Shown: positions 1 through 14,773, numbered from the stretch's first letter. The stretch is DNA of 64,000 bases from Mortierella alpina (GCA_029449245.1 JANATF010000004.1:1922001-1986000); one strand, 5' to 3'. The notes: generated from the letters alone by a model not told the origin. Numbers and translations are program-made.

Positions 1-724
1 TTGGAAGCGCGAACGGCGAAAGCCTGACCTGTTGCTTTCACCTGCATTGAGAGAATGACATCGAGAGATGAGAGAGCGAGTATGTTGAGAAAATGATATC
101 TCTCTTCTCTTTGAAAAGTTTATACCTCCGACAAGATAAAGCAAAGCAAAGCAAACAACGTAATAAAGACAGGAAGAGAGTGGCATGTCTAAGTAAAGAC
201 GGGGGATCGGCATTCGGCATTTTGCAACCCTTGAACAACGGAGAAAGACTCAGCCGAAGTTGCGACTGCGCGGCAGCTCAATTGAATTTCAGCGGGCGGT
301 TCACGCGCGACTTCGCAGTTTGACCAGGCACAAAGGATCGGACAAGCCACTCGGACATTTGAGGTTGCACAGGGTTCGTACGGCGAGAGAAAGTCGTGAA
401 AGATGGATCTCTCTTGCAGGGCTGGTTCACCAAATTGGGAAGTGACCAGTTTGACTGGCAGAGTGACAGGGCCTCGCTCGGTGGGCGGGTGTCTCACGCA
501 CTTTTTGTGCACGACATAGAAGTGTGCAAAAACGACCCGAGGGACAAGGAACGCGCGCTCCTTCCCTCTCGCTCCTTTTCTACTTGTTTCCGCCTTCCGC
601 TCAACATCCCCTGCATTCGGTCCACTCGCTCCGCTACCATCCACCGCCTCGCCGTTTGCATCGTCTCGCTCTTCGCGGCCACCCGAGTTTCAAAATCCAT
701 TCACTGCAAATCCTACACGCACTC
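1..724. other. Upstream region without a recognised gene
   Basis: Short open frames exist on both strands, but none has a recognisable motif or a consistent splice model. The last part, from about 560, is pyrimidine-rich on the + strand and probably holds the promoter and 5' untranslated region of the ferrochelatase gene. Confidence 0.4.
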
Positions 725-2516
<1,792 letters not shown>

Positions 2517-2923
2517 CACGGGTGCCGAGATGAAAAGAGTTAGAAGGCATGCATAAAACAATATTTAGACCCTTGCAACATTGCGTGATGGTGTTGCACC
2601 CGTAATCCGAAAAATGCACCGCATTACACACTGCAAGTTGCTTCAGTTGTATCGGATCAATACCAAGTCAACAGCACAGATCACCCCTGCTAGCGGATGT
2701 CCCAGACGTACGGATAGTGTTCGGTGGCTCGGAAAAGAAGGTCTGGAAGCCACCCTCCCACAATATCCAAAAGCCTCTCCAATGGTTCGACATATTTCCG
2801 AGCAGCTCACGCCGTTGAACGCAGGAGAGAGGTAGAGAGAAAAAACATAAAAATGTGACCAAAAATCTCACTCAAACCTTGACGCTCCTTCTTTCTCACA
2901 CTCGCACACTACTAGAAAACACC
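2517..2923. other. Intergenic: ferrochelatase 3' and phosphatase promoter
   Basis: About 400 bases separate two genes on the same strand. I see no coding or RNA gene. It should hold the ferrochelatase 3' end and the promoter of the phosphatase gene. Confidence 0.4.
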
Positions 2924-5164
2924 ATGGTTCGGAGACAGTCATCGGCGCCATTGCTCGCCAACGAGGATCCCCGCGACTCTTTCGATGACCAGGAGCGGGA
3001 GCTGCTCCAGCAAGAAGCACACAACCAAACCAAACGGGTATTAAACATGCCCGCAGTGTTCCTTTTTTATTTTTGTCCCACCGAAAAATACCTCCTTGCA
3101 AACAACCCATGCTATCCTCAAATCAGACCATGCAGAGCGAGCTGACTTACCAGGACCCATGAACAATTGCTCATGCCTTAGGAGCGGAGACGTCTGTGCT
3201 TGTGTCTCGGACTGGCCGTCGTTCTGGCATCCACCGCCGCCATCACTACTATATACCTTCTCACCAGAAAGTCATCTTTGAGTAAGTCTCTCACCCCGTC
3301 TTTGCATTCAGGGGCATCACTCTGATTTTGCCGGAAAAAAACAATACAGCACTAAAGTGTGTGTATTGATTGTAGTGCCAGGTCGTAGTCGCAACGTGAT
3401 CATGATGGTATCCGATGGATTTGGCCCTGCCTCCCAGACCTATGGTCGCTCCTTCTGGCAGTACCAGAACAACTACACAGAAGGCACGCAGACCTGGCTG
3501 GACGAGATTCTCGTGGGCGCATCCAGGACTCGAAGCAGCAACAGCCTTGTCACGGACTCGGCCGCTGGTGCAACAGCGTTTTCTTGCGCCAAAAAATCAT
3601 TCAATGCCGCCATTGCAGGTAACGAAAGAAAAATAGCCCTTCAAAAAACGTCGCAAAATCATACCGCGGACCTCAGGGCTGTTTGTGCTGATATCGACTG
3701 ACATTTTCTCAATGGCGTGATCTCGTATAGTTGACCCAGAGGGTATTCCATGTGGCACCGTGCTGGAATCAGCCAAACAGCTGGGTATGCTGACGGGACT
3801 GGTCGTCACCAGCAGAGTGACGCACGCTACCCCCGCAGCCTTCTCCGCTCACGTCGTCCACAGGGACATGGAATCTGAAATTGCTGTTCAACAGATTGGC
3901 GACTATGAGCTCGGACGCCAGGTCGATCTGATGCTTGGAGGTGGTCGGTGCTTCTTCTTGCCCAACACCACCGAAGGCAGCTGCCGTACAGATGACCGAA
4001 ATCTTATCGAGGAGGCGTTCAATAAGCACAACAAAAATGGCTGGAAGTATCTAGTTCAAAACCGAGCAGAGTTCAGAGATCTGATCAAGGAGCACGACAA
4101 ACTGCTCCCCCTACCTGTTCTTGGACTGTTCCACCCCTCGCACATGAACTTTGAGATTGATCGCAACCCGGAGCTGGAACCCTCCTTGAGCGAAATGGCC
4201 CGTGTGGCCCTCAGATCGCTCAAAGGCAGTACCGATAACGGACAGGGCTTCTTTTTGATGATCGAGGGATCCAGGATCGATATGGGCGCCCACAACAACG
4301 ACCCTGTTGCCCATGTGCACGAGATTCTGGAATACCACCGCACTATCAAGGTCGTGCGGGACTTTGTCAAGGAAAACCCGGACACAATCATGATATCGAC
4401 CAGCGATCACGAGACTGGCGGCTTCACACTGGGCTTGCAACCGGATCCAGACACTTATCCAGACTACCTTTGGAGACCTGAGGTCATTGCCCAAGCCAAG
4501 GTGTCGACCGAGATCCTAACCAGTCAGCTGCTAGCCTTCCATGCTGCCAACCCTTCCCCAGAAGCATATTCCGCTGACCATGATCAGACTCAGCAACAGG
4601 AGGCTTACCGTCGTCGAGTTCAAACCTTTATTCGCAAGGATGTTTTCGAACACGGACTCGGGATCAAGGACCCCTCGGAGGACGAGATGGCGTTCTTGGC
4701 AAACCCAAAGACCATCTCGAACGATCTGCTTCGGTACTTGGGACATGCCATCTCTCGTCGGGCAAATCTTGGATGGACGACTATGGGCCACACGGGCGTG
4801 GATGTGAACCTGTATGCAGAGTCCTCGCCCGATGGCGGAGAGCGGCTCCTGGAAGGTTTGACGGGCAATCATGAGAACACTGATATCGGCGACTTTATGG
4901 TTTCGTACCTCGATCTGGATCTTCCGTCCATCACTGAGCGACTTGTCAAGTACGTTCCATGTCGACTTTATTCCTTCCTCTTCCCTTTTGCCTCTTTATT
5001 TGTGCCCGCTCTTGCGCACAAGGAAATTGTTTATGCTCATCTTCTGACCCGCTGTATTTTGTCTTGTCGATATGAATAGCACTGCCGACAAGTGGTTCAA
5101 GCGCCAGAGAGATTTTGTCGGCTTTAGCACCAAGCATAGTCTTCACGAAGAGACAGGACATTAG
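2924..5164 (+). CDS. PHO8: Alkaline phosphatase, type II membrane protein (Pho8-like)
   Basis: Metal-dependent phosphomonoesterase, probably in the vacuole as in yeast Pho8. Exons 2924-3037, 3182-3281, 3376-3618, 3731-4949 and 5080-5164 give 586 residues (yeast Pho8 has 566). A short acidic cytoplasmic tail is followed by a basic stretch and one hydrophobic span at about residues 42-64, with no cleavable signal, so it is a type II membrane protein. MMVSDGFGP carries the first metal ligand, VTDSAAGATAF the phospho-acceptor Ser, and STSDHETGGF and GHTGVDVN the later Asp/His ligands. Exon 3 could start at 3382 instead of 3376; both keep phase. The final coding bases overlap the edge of the 6.2 kb repeat block, and a decayed copy of the tail lies at 45048-45073. 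Confidence 0.92.
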
Positions 5165-8100
5165 ATCATGTATCGTGCTTCGCTCCTTTGTGAATATATT
5201 TACACATCATAGAAATAGCGGTAGGTATTTACACGCATTATCATGGCGCGCCGGTGGGTAATAAAATGAGCAAGAAAATGAAGTCCTCCAGCATTCTCTC
5301 TACAACAGCAAGAGAATGTCTTTAATTCCAATCAATATCTTACTCCTCTACGGCAAGCTCGGTACCCTTCAAAGATATCTCTGGATCATTTTCTCCACCA
5401 AAGAGCTTCTCTGCAGGCTCATCCAAGAGTTCCTTCTTTGGCACCAGCCGATTGACGGTAGCAGCCATGCTGATCAGCTTTTTGCTCGCTGCGTGGAAGC
5501 TGATAGGAGGGACCGGCTCGCCCACAATGCCTCTCTGCTTCAGAAGCTGGATCTGCATCCTGTTCAAACCATGTGCGTTTTGAATATTGGCATCATCGGC
5601 GCTCAATGAACCATGTGGCGAACTCCACTGCAGACTGAAACAGGGTTTGCCTTCTTCCTCAGTCACTCGCCACATGCGAACTGTATTTGCATCGTTGCAG
5701 GTCGCAAGATAACTGCCTGTATCACTCTCTCTCCAAGCAAGCCAACCGATGGGTTTGTTGACGTCGTTCGTAGCCGTTAAGCATTCACCCGAAATCACAT
5801 CCCAGAGCCGCACCGTTCCATCTTCGCTACAGGAAGCGATCCTGTGACCAGTTGATGAATATGCTACAGTCGAAAGCACTGCTGTATGACCAATCAAGAC
5901 TGAGCTGCCTGTACCTCTTTCGACGTCCCATAACCGCACGGTCATGTCCTCACTGCCCGATGCGATTTGAAGGCCGCTTGGCGAAAACACCACATTTGTA
6001 ACAGCACCCGAGTGGCCGCTCAGGACTGACAGAGGTGCGCCAGTTTGTGCATTCCATAATCGCACAGTTCTGTCGTATGCACCTGACGCAAGCTGGTGAC
6101 CATTTGGAGAAAACGCTACGCTTTCGACACGATCAGTATGTCCGATTAAGACGGCTCTCAATACACCGATCTGTGCGTCCCAGAGCCGCACAGTCTTGTC
6201 GTGACTTCCTGAAGCAAGCTGAAGACCGCTGGGAGAATACACCACGCTTCGAGTCATTCCAGTATGTCCAGTCATGTTGAGTACTAAAACTCCTGTCTGC
6301 GCGTTCCAGAGCCGCACGGTGTTGTCGTGACCAACTGAGGCAATCTGGTGTCCGCTTGGTGAATACGCCACGCCGTAAACAGGCCCGGAATGTCCACGTA
6401 GGATGGGTCCTGGAACTCCAGTTAGCGCGTCCCAGAGTCGCGCTGTTTGGTCCCAAGCGCCCGAGGCGATCTGAGTCCCGTTTGGTGACCACGCAATACA
6501 CGCCACAAGGGTGGTGTGTCCGTGTTTGTTTAAACTAGAGACTGCAGTCCGTGGGTCCCAAAGTCTTAGCGTTTGGTCATCACCTCCTGAAGCGATTTGA
6601 AGACCACTTGGTGAATACCTCACACTATTCACCTGTTTGGAGTTCCCGGTCAAGACAGGACCAGGTGCACCTGTTTGCCCATCCCAAAGTCGTACAGTCC
6701 TATCCCAACTAGTCGATGCTATTTGATGTCCGCTGGGCGAATATGCCACGTCGGTGACGGTACCTGTATGACCAGTCAAGGTGAGTTCCAGTGAGCCAGA
6801 ATCCGTGTCCCAGACCCGCACCGTCTTGTCATAACTCCCTGAGACGATGTGGTGGCCGCTTGGTGAATACGCAACACAGCAAATATCCTCTACATGACCC
6901 GTCAAAATTGGACCTGGTGCACCGGTCTGTGAGTCCCAGAGCAGCATTGTCTTGTCCCTGCTTGCCGAGACGATTTGAAGACCACTGGGAGAATACGCCA
7001 GGCTCTCAACCGCCGCAGTATGGCCGGTGAGGGTGAGCTCTAGTGTACCGGTTTGCGCGTCCCAAAGCCGCACTGTGTTGTCAAAACTGCCGGAAGCGAT
7101 TTGATGGCCGCTCGGCGAAAAAACCACAGCGAGAACGGCTCTGGTGTGACCATCGATGGTACGAACGACGGCTCCGGTTTTAGAGTCCCAAAGTCGTACC
7201 GTCCTGTCACGACTGCCCGAAGCGATTCGATGACCGGCAGGTGAATATGCCACAGCATAAACAACGTCCCTGTGGCCGCATAACTTGTGGAGTTTCGTCC
7301 ATGTCACAGTATCATAAACGACGATCGAGTGGTCCTGAAAGCCCGCTGCTAGTGATTTTCCATCCGGCGAGTATGCTAGACTCCACAAGTCGCTGTCTTC
7401 CTGCAGATATGGCCATTCACCAAACCGGACGCCTTCCATCTTCGAATCGCTCAGGTCAGCCTGACGCAGCCAGATATTGCGAAAGTTAGCCTTTCTCACG
7501 TCCGCACCTTGCAGCTGCGCCCCTTCAAACATTCCATAGCTCAAGTCCGCACCTGGGACCCGAATCCCTCTCAGGTCAGTGCCAATGAACTGTATCCCTG
7601 CTCGGACCAGTATCGTAATCGCATTAGCCGCCGCAATACGTCCATCTTTGTCGGTTTTGGAGTACTCAATCATCATCAGAAGCTGTTGCTTGAAGGAAGG
7701 TTCTTGTTGCACTCGCTCTGCCAGAAACTGTAGAATCGACGGCTCATCCACGAAACTTCTCCACCCCAAGGGATTGTTAAGCATTGCTTGCCGGATGTTG
7801 ATGTCACACTCCTCTGGTGCCGCTTGTCCGTCAAAGCTAAAAATGGAGCTCACACTGCCTCGGCGGGTCGCACCTGGTGCTGGAAGGGTAAACGAGCTGG
7901 TTTGTGGGTCGAACACTGCGCGTGTGAAGCAGTATTCCAAGAGGGATTTGTGTGCAAAGCGGTATTGGTTGCCATTGCGTACCAGCGGACAGGCTTCTCG
8001 AAGAAGGCAGCTCTCATCTTCGCGGCTGAATAATTTGGCCTTCCAAGTCTCTTCATCCTTGAAGCGCGAGTACTCGACAATCGGATGACCAGCCTGCTCC

Positions 8101-11100
8101 TTGTATATTGCTGCTGCCAGCCGCTTCAAGAAATTGACCCCGTTTGTATTGAAACCCTCGTCCACAAGACTATTGAATGCAGCCCTCCCTTGTCGGCTCA
8201 AGTCTTGACTGCCTACTCGCTTCTTGCCGCGCTGCAGCCAATGCTCGACGAACCGATCATAAAGCCCAACCCGCGTGATATTGGCATTCGATAGTTCTTG
8301 GAGCTTATCCACATCCACAAACCCTGGAAGGACATCCAACGACAGCCTCAGCAGAAACGGATTCTTGATCAGATCCATCAAGTTAGGGATACTCTCTAAT
8401 GCAGTGATGTACGACTTGGCAGGCCATGGAGGTTTGACGTCGGCCACATGTCGGTTGATGTAGGCGTGGATTTGGTCTGAGGAGAACGGGACGATGACGG
8501 CCTCTTGAAGCTTATCACTGCCAGCGCCAGACGCCGTGATAGTATCCTTCGAAGGTAGGAAACGGTCCTTGTAGTCATGACCCAAGTGCTCACTGCGGCA
8601 ACTGACGACCATTTTGGCTTTCCAGTATCCATCCTCGTTAAGTTTGTTGCTTGTGTAGAGGTTGTATATCTGCTGGCACTCGTCATATCCATCGCAAATT
8701 AGCGTAAAGCGACGGTTGCTTTTGAGTTCTCGAATCTGGGGCTCGAGAAAGTCGCAGCGGCGTAGATGCTTGGCAACCAAGTCCTTTGCCGGATTGTCGA
8801 TGGATGGCAGGTGGATAAAGAGAGGGATCGCGTCCTCATTGCCATTGTAGCTGCTCCATAGAACGCACTCCAGTTCCCTATTGAATGTCGACTTTCCAGA
8901 ACCAGAATCGCCCAGGAGAAGGAATACCTGCGGACCGCTCTTGCTCTTGAGAAATCCTTCCATTTTCGCCATGAGATCAAACGAGGCGCTGTCTGATGCT
9001 TGTCGGTTTGCCTTGGCACGAGGAGGAATGTACATGGTTGTAGTCCGATCTTGGAGTTGACGCTTCCTTAGTCTGTTGACGTCTTCCTCAACATCGGGAA
9101 TGCCTTGTGCACGGGTTAGCAGCGGTGATTTCAGTGGCGTTTGTAGAGTTGGCCCAAGTGTAAAGGCACTAGCAGCCTCCTTCAGATGCGCACGATACAA
9201 CTCTTGCCTTTCACTGTCTCCGCTCTTCTCGAGATCTGTCAGCTGGGTCATTGCATACTCACTGATCTCTCCGGTGGGTAACTTGGCTAGCCGCACCAGC
9301 ACTGTGAGGATCCATTTCTTGCAGCTTGATTGATTTCCCCACTCTGCATCGTTCTTGTACAGCTCACAGAGGAAATCGACCGCTTGTTGCCTTGTGCTTT
9401 CATCCCATAGTGGATTGGCTGCAATCTCTCCCAGCCGCTGGCATACTCCTAGTTGGAACGCAATATCACGACGGCACGGTGCCTCGCAAACAAGCCGTTT
9501 GAACTTGGACAATTGACCGTTCCGGATGAAGGTATCAGAGCCACGCAGAGCTGGATACCACGCGCACTTCTGGCCGAAAATAAATCCCTCCTTGAGGCTG
9601 TCCAAAAGGCCCGATCCGTTCTCGACCAGCTCCACTGCCTTAGCAACGCCCTTGACCCCAATTTTTACTATCTGGTAGGCTCCCGCAAGACCGTCCTGTA
9701 TCTCCTCCAGTCCAGTGACAAACTTGTTCAGATCGAGGCCCTTGACTGCGCTCACCACCCCTGAGATCCCTGAGACCACGACACCCGCACGCCGCAAGAT
9801 TGACTGCAGAGACGACTCGTCGTCAGGGATGTACTGCAGTGCCTGATAGGCGTATGCGGCATGATAGACAAGATACAGGTCCGAGTTGCCTTTCAGGCCA
9901 TCCAAGTACTGAGACAGTGTCTCGTGCATCGTTGTGCGACTCAGTCCCGTTACGTCGCAGTCCGCCATAGCATCCAAGACATTCGATACTGCCTTTACCA
10001 ACGCATATAGGTCTGTGCTCGATTGTTGATGGGTGTCCTGCAGTCGGGTGCTGAGGACCTTCAAGATGCTGACGAGATCGGCGGGCTGCAAGTAGCCACC
10101 TTGCGCATTCTGGATCAACTGCGCTACCCCGTCCAGCAGTCCAAACTTGAGCAGCGTAGCCTGCTTGATACTGTCAATGAAGTTGTTCAGCAGCGTCCGA
10201 TAGTGGGTCTGAGTGACCACGGGAGCGAGACTCACAACCTCGGCTACGGCTGTTGCCTCCTTCAGGTCATCGTCAATGAATTCAGCAACCACCTTTCCAA
10301 CGAGGGAACGCAGGCGGTTTTGCTCGTCTACATCCTGTGCCACGCTCTGTAGCCAGTTGCGATCGGTCTCATCAAGGGTTTCGTCCACGGTTGTGACAGC
10401 TTGAGGATCCGATGCGCTCCTGGACAACAAGGCGATGCAGTAGACCAGCTGAGGTGTGCTGCTTATGCGTGCATCCGATGCGGGCGGCTTGGGCTTGATT
10501 GGCCCCACGATCACATCATGCGTGAAAATCTCTGGCGCGATGGAGGCGATTTTACGCCCTATTTTGTTGTCGCCTCTCGGGTGTGGTTGGTCTGGACTGA
10601 GGGTAGACGTGCTGCAAACGACATTGTTGTAGAAAAGCGAAGGATATGAGTGTCGTACACAAATACACCTCAAAGAGAAAAACCACAAGCGGAGATTGTA
10701 TCTTCGCCTCTCATCTACCTCCACTTCTCAGCTTTTTTAAAGCTGATCCTGGCCTTCTCGATATTTTCCAGGCGTTCCCACAGCTTCCCGTGCTCGGTGT
10801 AAATGAAGGCAACACTCTCGCACAATTCTTGATCCTCGGCAGACAAAGATGGGTTCAACGTCCTTCTCAAGCCGTGCTTCATTGCGGATAGCATGGTGCC
10901 GACATTGCCGCACAGCAGGTACAAGGCATTGCTGTTGCTGGTACTCTGAGAAAATTTCAGAAAAAGACCAGCGACCTCGATAATTTCTCGCAGTGGGAGA
11001 CCATTACGCGACCATACGTGGGAATCAAACATCTTGTCGATTGCTTCTGGTTGAATTAAAAAGTCAGTTCTTAACAGTATTTATACATCGTGTTCACGAA

Positions 11101-11357
11101 AATGCCTGACCCCATCATACTTACAGCTGGCGGCAGTGTTGGTGTATAATAGATGAAGAATGGTACCTGTGTCTTCAGAAAGCTGATCTTTCTGAGTTGA
11201 GAGTCTTGAGAGTGATGAATAAGAGAAGGAAAAGTATGAAAAAGATGCAAAGGAGAAGAGATCGAACCTTGCCATAAACACTGCACTGACTGCGTTTCTG
11301 AACAATCAGCCCTCGCCTTTGTGTATTAATAGCAAAAGACAGCGGGACGATGGGAGG
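5139..11357 (-). repeat. Inverted segmental duplication, copy A (NACHT-WD40 block)
   Basis: This 6.2 kb block matches 38822-45073 in inverted orientation. The match covers the 5' flank, a 5' untranslated intron, the whole coding region and the 3' flank, including a shared stretch with the AscI-like site ggcgcgcc near 5250 and 44965. On the left it stops inside the last exon of the alkaline phosphatase. Boundaries are from reading by eye and could shift by tens of bases. Confidence 0.9.
5340..11032 (-). CDS. NACHT-WD40 NLR-like protein, copy A
   Basis: STAND-class NTPase with the layout of fungal NLR-like immune or incompatibility receptors; its ligand is unknown. Exons 11032-10719 and 10611-5340 give 1,861 residues. 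Order: N-terminal helical, partly TPR-like segment (1-104); long helical region to about 590; NACHT with Walker A GDSGSGKS at 672-679 and Walker B LICDGYDE near 742-749; winged-helix-like region; pentapeptide-like repeats (about 1108-1170); then 14 WD40 repeats, enough for two seven-bladed propellers; then a short Leu/Glu-rich tail. The start is the first ATG after a 5' untranslated intron (11124-11048); reading upstream through that junction meets a stop. No N-terminal HET, Goodbye or PNP domain is recognised. The frame is intact, so it is likely functional. It lies tail-to-tail with the phosphatase gene. Confidence 0.9.
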
Positions 11358-11773
11358 CGTCTTGGTTGATCATTATTTAACAAACAAGGAACCCTGTGCA
11401 AACTGATAATTGGGTAGGACCTGACTGTTTTTTGTCTTGGCCGTCTTTGTAACACATGAACAGTGCCTGTGGTATGATGGGAGCAACTCGTTTTATTCTT
11501 CTTTTCATACACACATCCCACAGATCACCTTTTGTGTCCCTCAAGTGATTTGAAAGTATCGCATTTCGGATAGCGTGAACCTTCCGCGTTTCACACGTGT
11601 CGCGTACAAGAGCCCACAGTTCCTTATCGGATCGAGACGGAGCACTTTTTTTCTCAAACAGTACAAACAAATAGCATTGAACTCTAGGGAGCATTTAAGC
11701 AACAGATTCTCTGCGCTTGACGTTTAGTGTCTGCTTAATAGTGTGGTCTATCTTGGTTTGATCATCTCCTTGC
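11033..11773. other. 5' region of NACHT-WD40 copy A and 3' flank of DUF1769 gene
   Basis: Bases 11033-11357 (read on the minus strand) contain a probable 5' untranslated exon and a GT-AG intron at 11124-11048, both conserved in the second copy. I see no gene in 11358-11773. Confidence 0.55.
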
Positions 11774-13090
11774 TCACGCATCTTTGACAGGCACTGGCTC
11801 CATTAACAGAGTGAAGAATGTGATGGACGAATCTGCGGATTTCACCGATAACGTACCGGGCTAAATCATTATTATTGCATGACAATAAAATAGGTATTAA
11901 TACGTTAAAAAAAATCATAACCCCACCCCAAAAAGCGGTTCGCTCATTTCCACGAATCAACTTTTTTTTTACCTGACCGTCCCAGAACCGCAGCAAGTCG
12001 ATAGTAAAGCCTGCGACTTTCAATTTGAAGTTGGCAAAGTCAAGATACGGGCCCGCCGATGTGAATTCAAAATCATACATCTGGTCGGGTTGGTACCGGT
12101 GCCGGACCAAGTTTTTCGGTTTTGCAAAGAAGTGCTGTCGCTGCCTGGATGATCTTGCAGCTGGGACTTGGGCAGCGGGCGCAGGCGCAGGCGTGGTCGA
12201 GGATGTTTTCTGAGGATGAGCAGCGGCCGTGGATTGATCCTCAAGAGCTTCGAACAACAGTCGTGTGTTCTCGAGAACGTGCTCGCCATTCGGAGACGTC
12301 CATGGTGGCACGAATTTTTCTCCTTCATCAGTTTTGATCTGTGCATCCTGGTCTTGCATAGTCAAGGGCGAAGCATGGATCAAGTTCATGGCGACCATCA
12401 AAGGGCTGCGAATATAGGGTTTGTCACAACACAAATCAACCTCGACGGCTGGGTCCAGAAAGCGAAGGATTTTAAGGGCAGCCGAGGTACAAGGCGGCAA
12501 TCGCTCAATACGTCTGTCAAATTCAGCCTGAAAGTATAGTGGAAGAGCGAAAGTGAGAGAAGGAGAGTATGTTGCTGTTAGTATAGGTAATCTCGCAGCA
12601 GGAGAGCATGCACCTTGACCCTTGAAGACAAATCTACACTTGGAAGAGATCTTACCAGAAATATGATTTGATCGCCCGGCCATTCTCGTTTAAACCGGCC
12701 TCCAAACCGCAAACAGCAGTTGTTGCGATTCTTTGACTTCGTACCTGATGCGGACAGACCGAACCATTTACTATTGGGGACCGGTTTTAATCCATCTTCT
12801 TGCTGTCCTTCCGCATACCCGTGCACCTTGTCCATATCCTTGATTCGAAATGTTACATAGCCATAGAACTCGTCCGTATCGATGATCATCGGCTCAGAGT
12901 CATCGTTGACATTCAAAGGGCGTAGCGACTTTGGATCTGAACCAGGTCCTGCCAGGATTTTGAGGCGATAGTGGGCGTTAGAATCTGCCATGGACCTCCA
13001 CACGTAAGGCTGAGGAGTGCTTTTGTCGTCGGCCACGGTGGAGGTCGAAGAGGAGGAAGACGAAGAGGAGGGGGTGTTTAAGGCATCCAT
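11774..13090 (-). CDS. DUF1769 (UPF0590-like) protein A
   Basis: Member of the fungal DUF1769 family, function unknown. Exons 13090-12656, 12527-11973 and 11860-11774 give 358 residues, all junctions in phase 0. Family signatures: YRLKILAGPGSDP with PLNVNDDSEP and IIDTDEF near the N-terminus; GRFKREWPGDQIIF before the first intron; RLPPCTSAALKILRFLDPA after it; FTIDLLRFWDGQ before the second intron. The last exon ends in a hydrophobic strand, ITFFTLLMEPV, that matches the family's usual C-terminus. A Ser-rich run follows the start. The middle carries an extra Pro/Ala/Ser-rich linker that the neighbouring paralogue lacks. Identity rests on family resemblance; no catalytic motif is seen. Confidence 0.82.
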
Positions 13091-13396
13091 TTGTGATCGT
13101 GTGTCGTGTAAAGCCAGACCGGCGGTGTTCTGGTGTTATGGTTTGAACGGATAGAAAGAGAGAGGAAGGGAGGCAAACTTTGTTTGAGGCAGTTTTTGCT
13201 GTTCTCGTTTTCTCTATGAGAACAGTACATCCCTTCCCTTTCCTTGGTTGACATGTCCATCGTCTTTTTTATTTCTTTTTTGCATGTGTAAACCAGACAA
13301 AGGGGGCGTGAAAGGCGATGACCTAGTTGTCTGTCCCTCCTGCTTCCCCTCCTCATTCTTGCTGCATACGGAATCCACTGCAAGTCGAAACTGCGT

Positions 13397-14468
13397 TTAC
13401 ACGTCCGACAGCTCATCCACAGGGACTAGTGCAATGACAAGCGCAAGAAAATCCAAGGATCCATCCCGCGTCCTCAATAAGTACGTGAGGGGCTAAAGCA
13501 TAGGAAGCAACATGGCGTGGTTAACTAAGAAGATACGCCCTCAAGTGAAAAGGTGATTAAAAAGGACCTACCTGACCATTGAAGCACTTGAAGAGCTCGA
13601 CACTAAACCCGGGTATCTTCAACGACAAGTTGGAACAATCAACGAACTGATTGTATAGCTCAAAGCCATAGACATGCTCCGTCCTAAACCGGTGCTGTCT
13701 CAGATGATCCGATTTGCCAAAGTGAGCTCTCCTTGCCCTGGGGTCGGCCCCAATCTTCAGTCTCTTTTTTGGATCATCTTCCTGAACGATCAACATGGTA
13801 TCTTCGATGAGGGATTCGCCATTTGAGGAGGGCCACTCTGGAGTTTCATACACACGCCCCGTTTCGTCTTTGACTACGCATTGAGAGACGTTGACTGTGT
13901 TCATGAGGGCGAGCAGAGGGCTAGCGAAATATGGCTTTGGGCATTGTAATTCAATCTGGAGAGACGGTTCCAGCGTTCTGAAGAACTTGAGGGCGATTGA
14001 GGTCAACGGCGGCAGTTTGAGTGCTCGTTCAAAAATGCCCTATTAAGTGTCCCAGAGGTCAATGGATTAACAGATGCCTTCTCTGTTCCAGTCCGTTCAA
14101 ATGTAACCATTATTACTTGCCCCGAAAACTATCTGGTCGCCGGACCACTCCCGCTTGAAGCGGCCTACGATTTGCAGCGAGTTCAAAAGAGCTGTACCCT
14201 TCCCAGTCATGGCAGCGTTTTGGAACCACCGGCTGTCAGAAACAGTCTTGAGTCCATCCTTGCGTTGTCCTTGAGCATACCCTTGAATTTGATCCTGGCC
14301 CTTGATCCTGAACGTTACGTGGCCCACAAATTCATCGGTGTCGATCAGAATGGGGTCTGAATCATCGTTAACATTGAGTGGACGTTGGTCTTTTGGATCC
14401 CTGGAAGACCCGACAGATACCCGAACTCGGTATCGGATATTATTATGCACAATGATTCTTGCCGGCAT
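13397..14468 (-). CDS. DUF1769 (UPF0590-like) protein B
   Basis: Tandem paralogue of the gene just downstream, same strand, 306 bases away. Exons 14468-14121, 14039-13572 and 13492-13397 give 303 residues. Shared blocks: RPLNVNDDSDPILIDTDEF, GRFKREWSGDQIVFG, LKLPPLTSIALKFF, FSVELFKCFNGQ and a C-terminal PLTYLLRTRDGS-type strand. Intron positions equal those of the paralogue, so the pair arose by gene duplication with introns kept. The first intron seems to use a GC donor (gcaagt, 14120 downwards); with it the protein reads VFG then GIFERALKLPP in phase 0, whereas reading through hits a stop. Function unknown. Confidence 0.82.
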
Positions 14469-14703
14469 ACTTTGACGTTGTTATGTATCGGAAGATATGG
14501 GGAGTCGTGATTGTGGAGATGCGATCCAATATTGTGCTATGGGGATGGACGAACGAGGGAGTAAAGAACTGAGATGAAAATGAAGAGTAAAAATGACCCC
14601 GAGAATGGAAGGCGTGGTCGCGGGTATAATCAGGAACGGAATGATTCTGTGCACGTCCCCGACGCAACATCACGCGCGCGCGATCACGTCTTGTGAATGC
14701 TGC

Positions 14704-14773
14704 ACGCACACACACACACACACACGCACACACACATATACACACACACATATATATATACACACACACACAT
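14704..14773. repeat. CA/TA dinucleotide microsatellite
   Basis: A 70-base run of CA repeats with two inserted TA blocks. Short frames reading Thr-His repeats across it are products of the repeat. Confidence 0.95.

Noticed and set aside
5316-10649. Many open frames on the + strand opposite NACHT-WD40 copy A, and the matching ones opposite copy B
   Set aside because: They are frame shadows of repeat-rich coding sequence and show no family resemblance.
11977-12683. A single 311-residue frame as the second DUF1769 gene
   Set aside because: It reads through two introns. Splicing at 12656/12527 and 11973/11860 gives a protein that aligns with the neighbouring paralogue, including the hydrophobic C-terminal strand.
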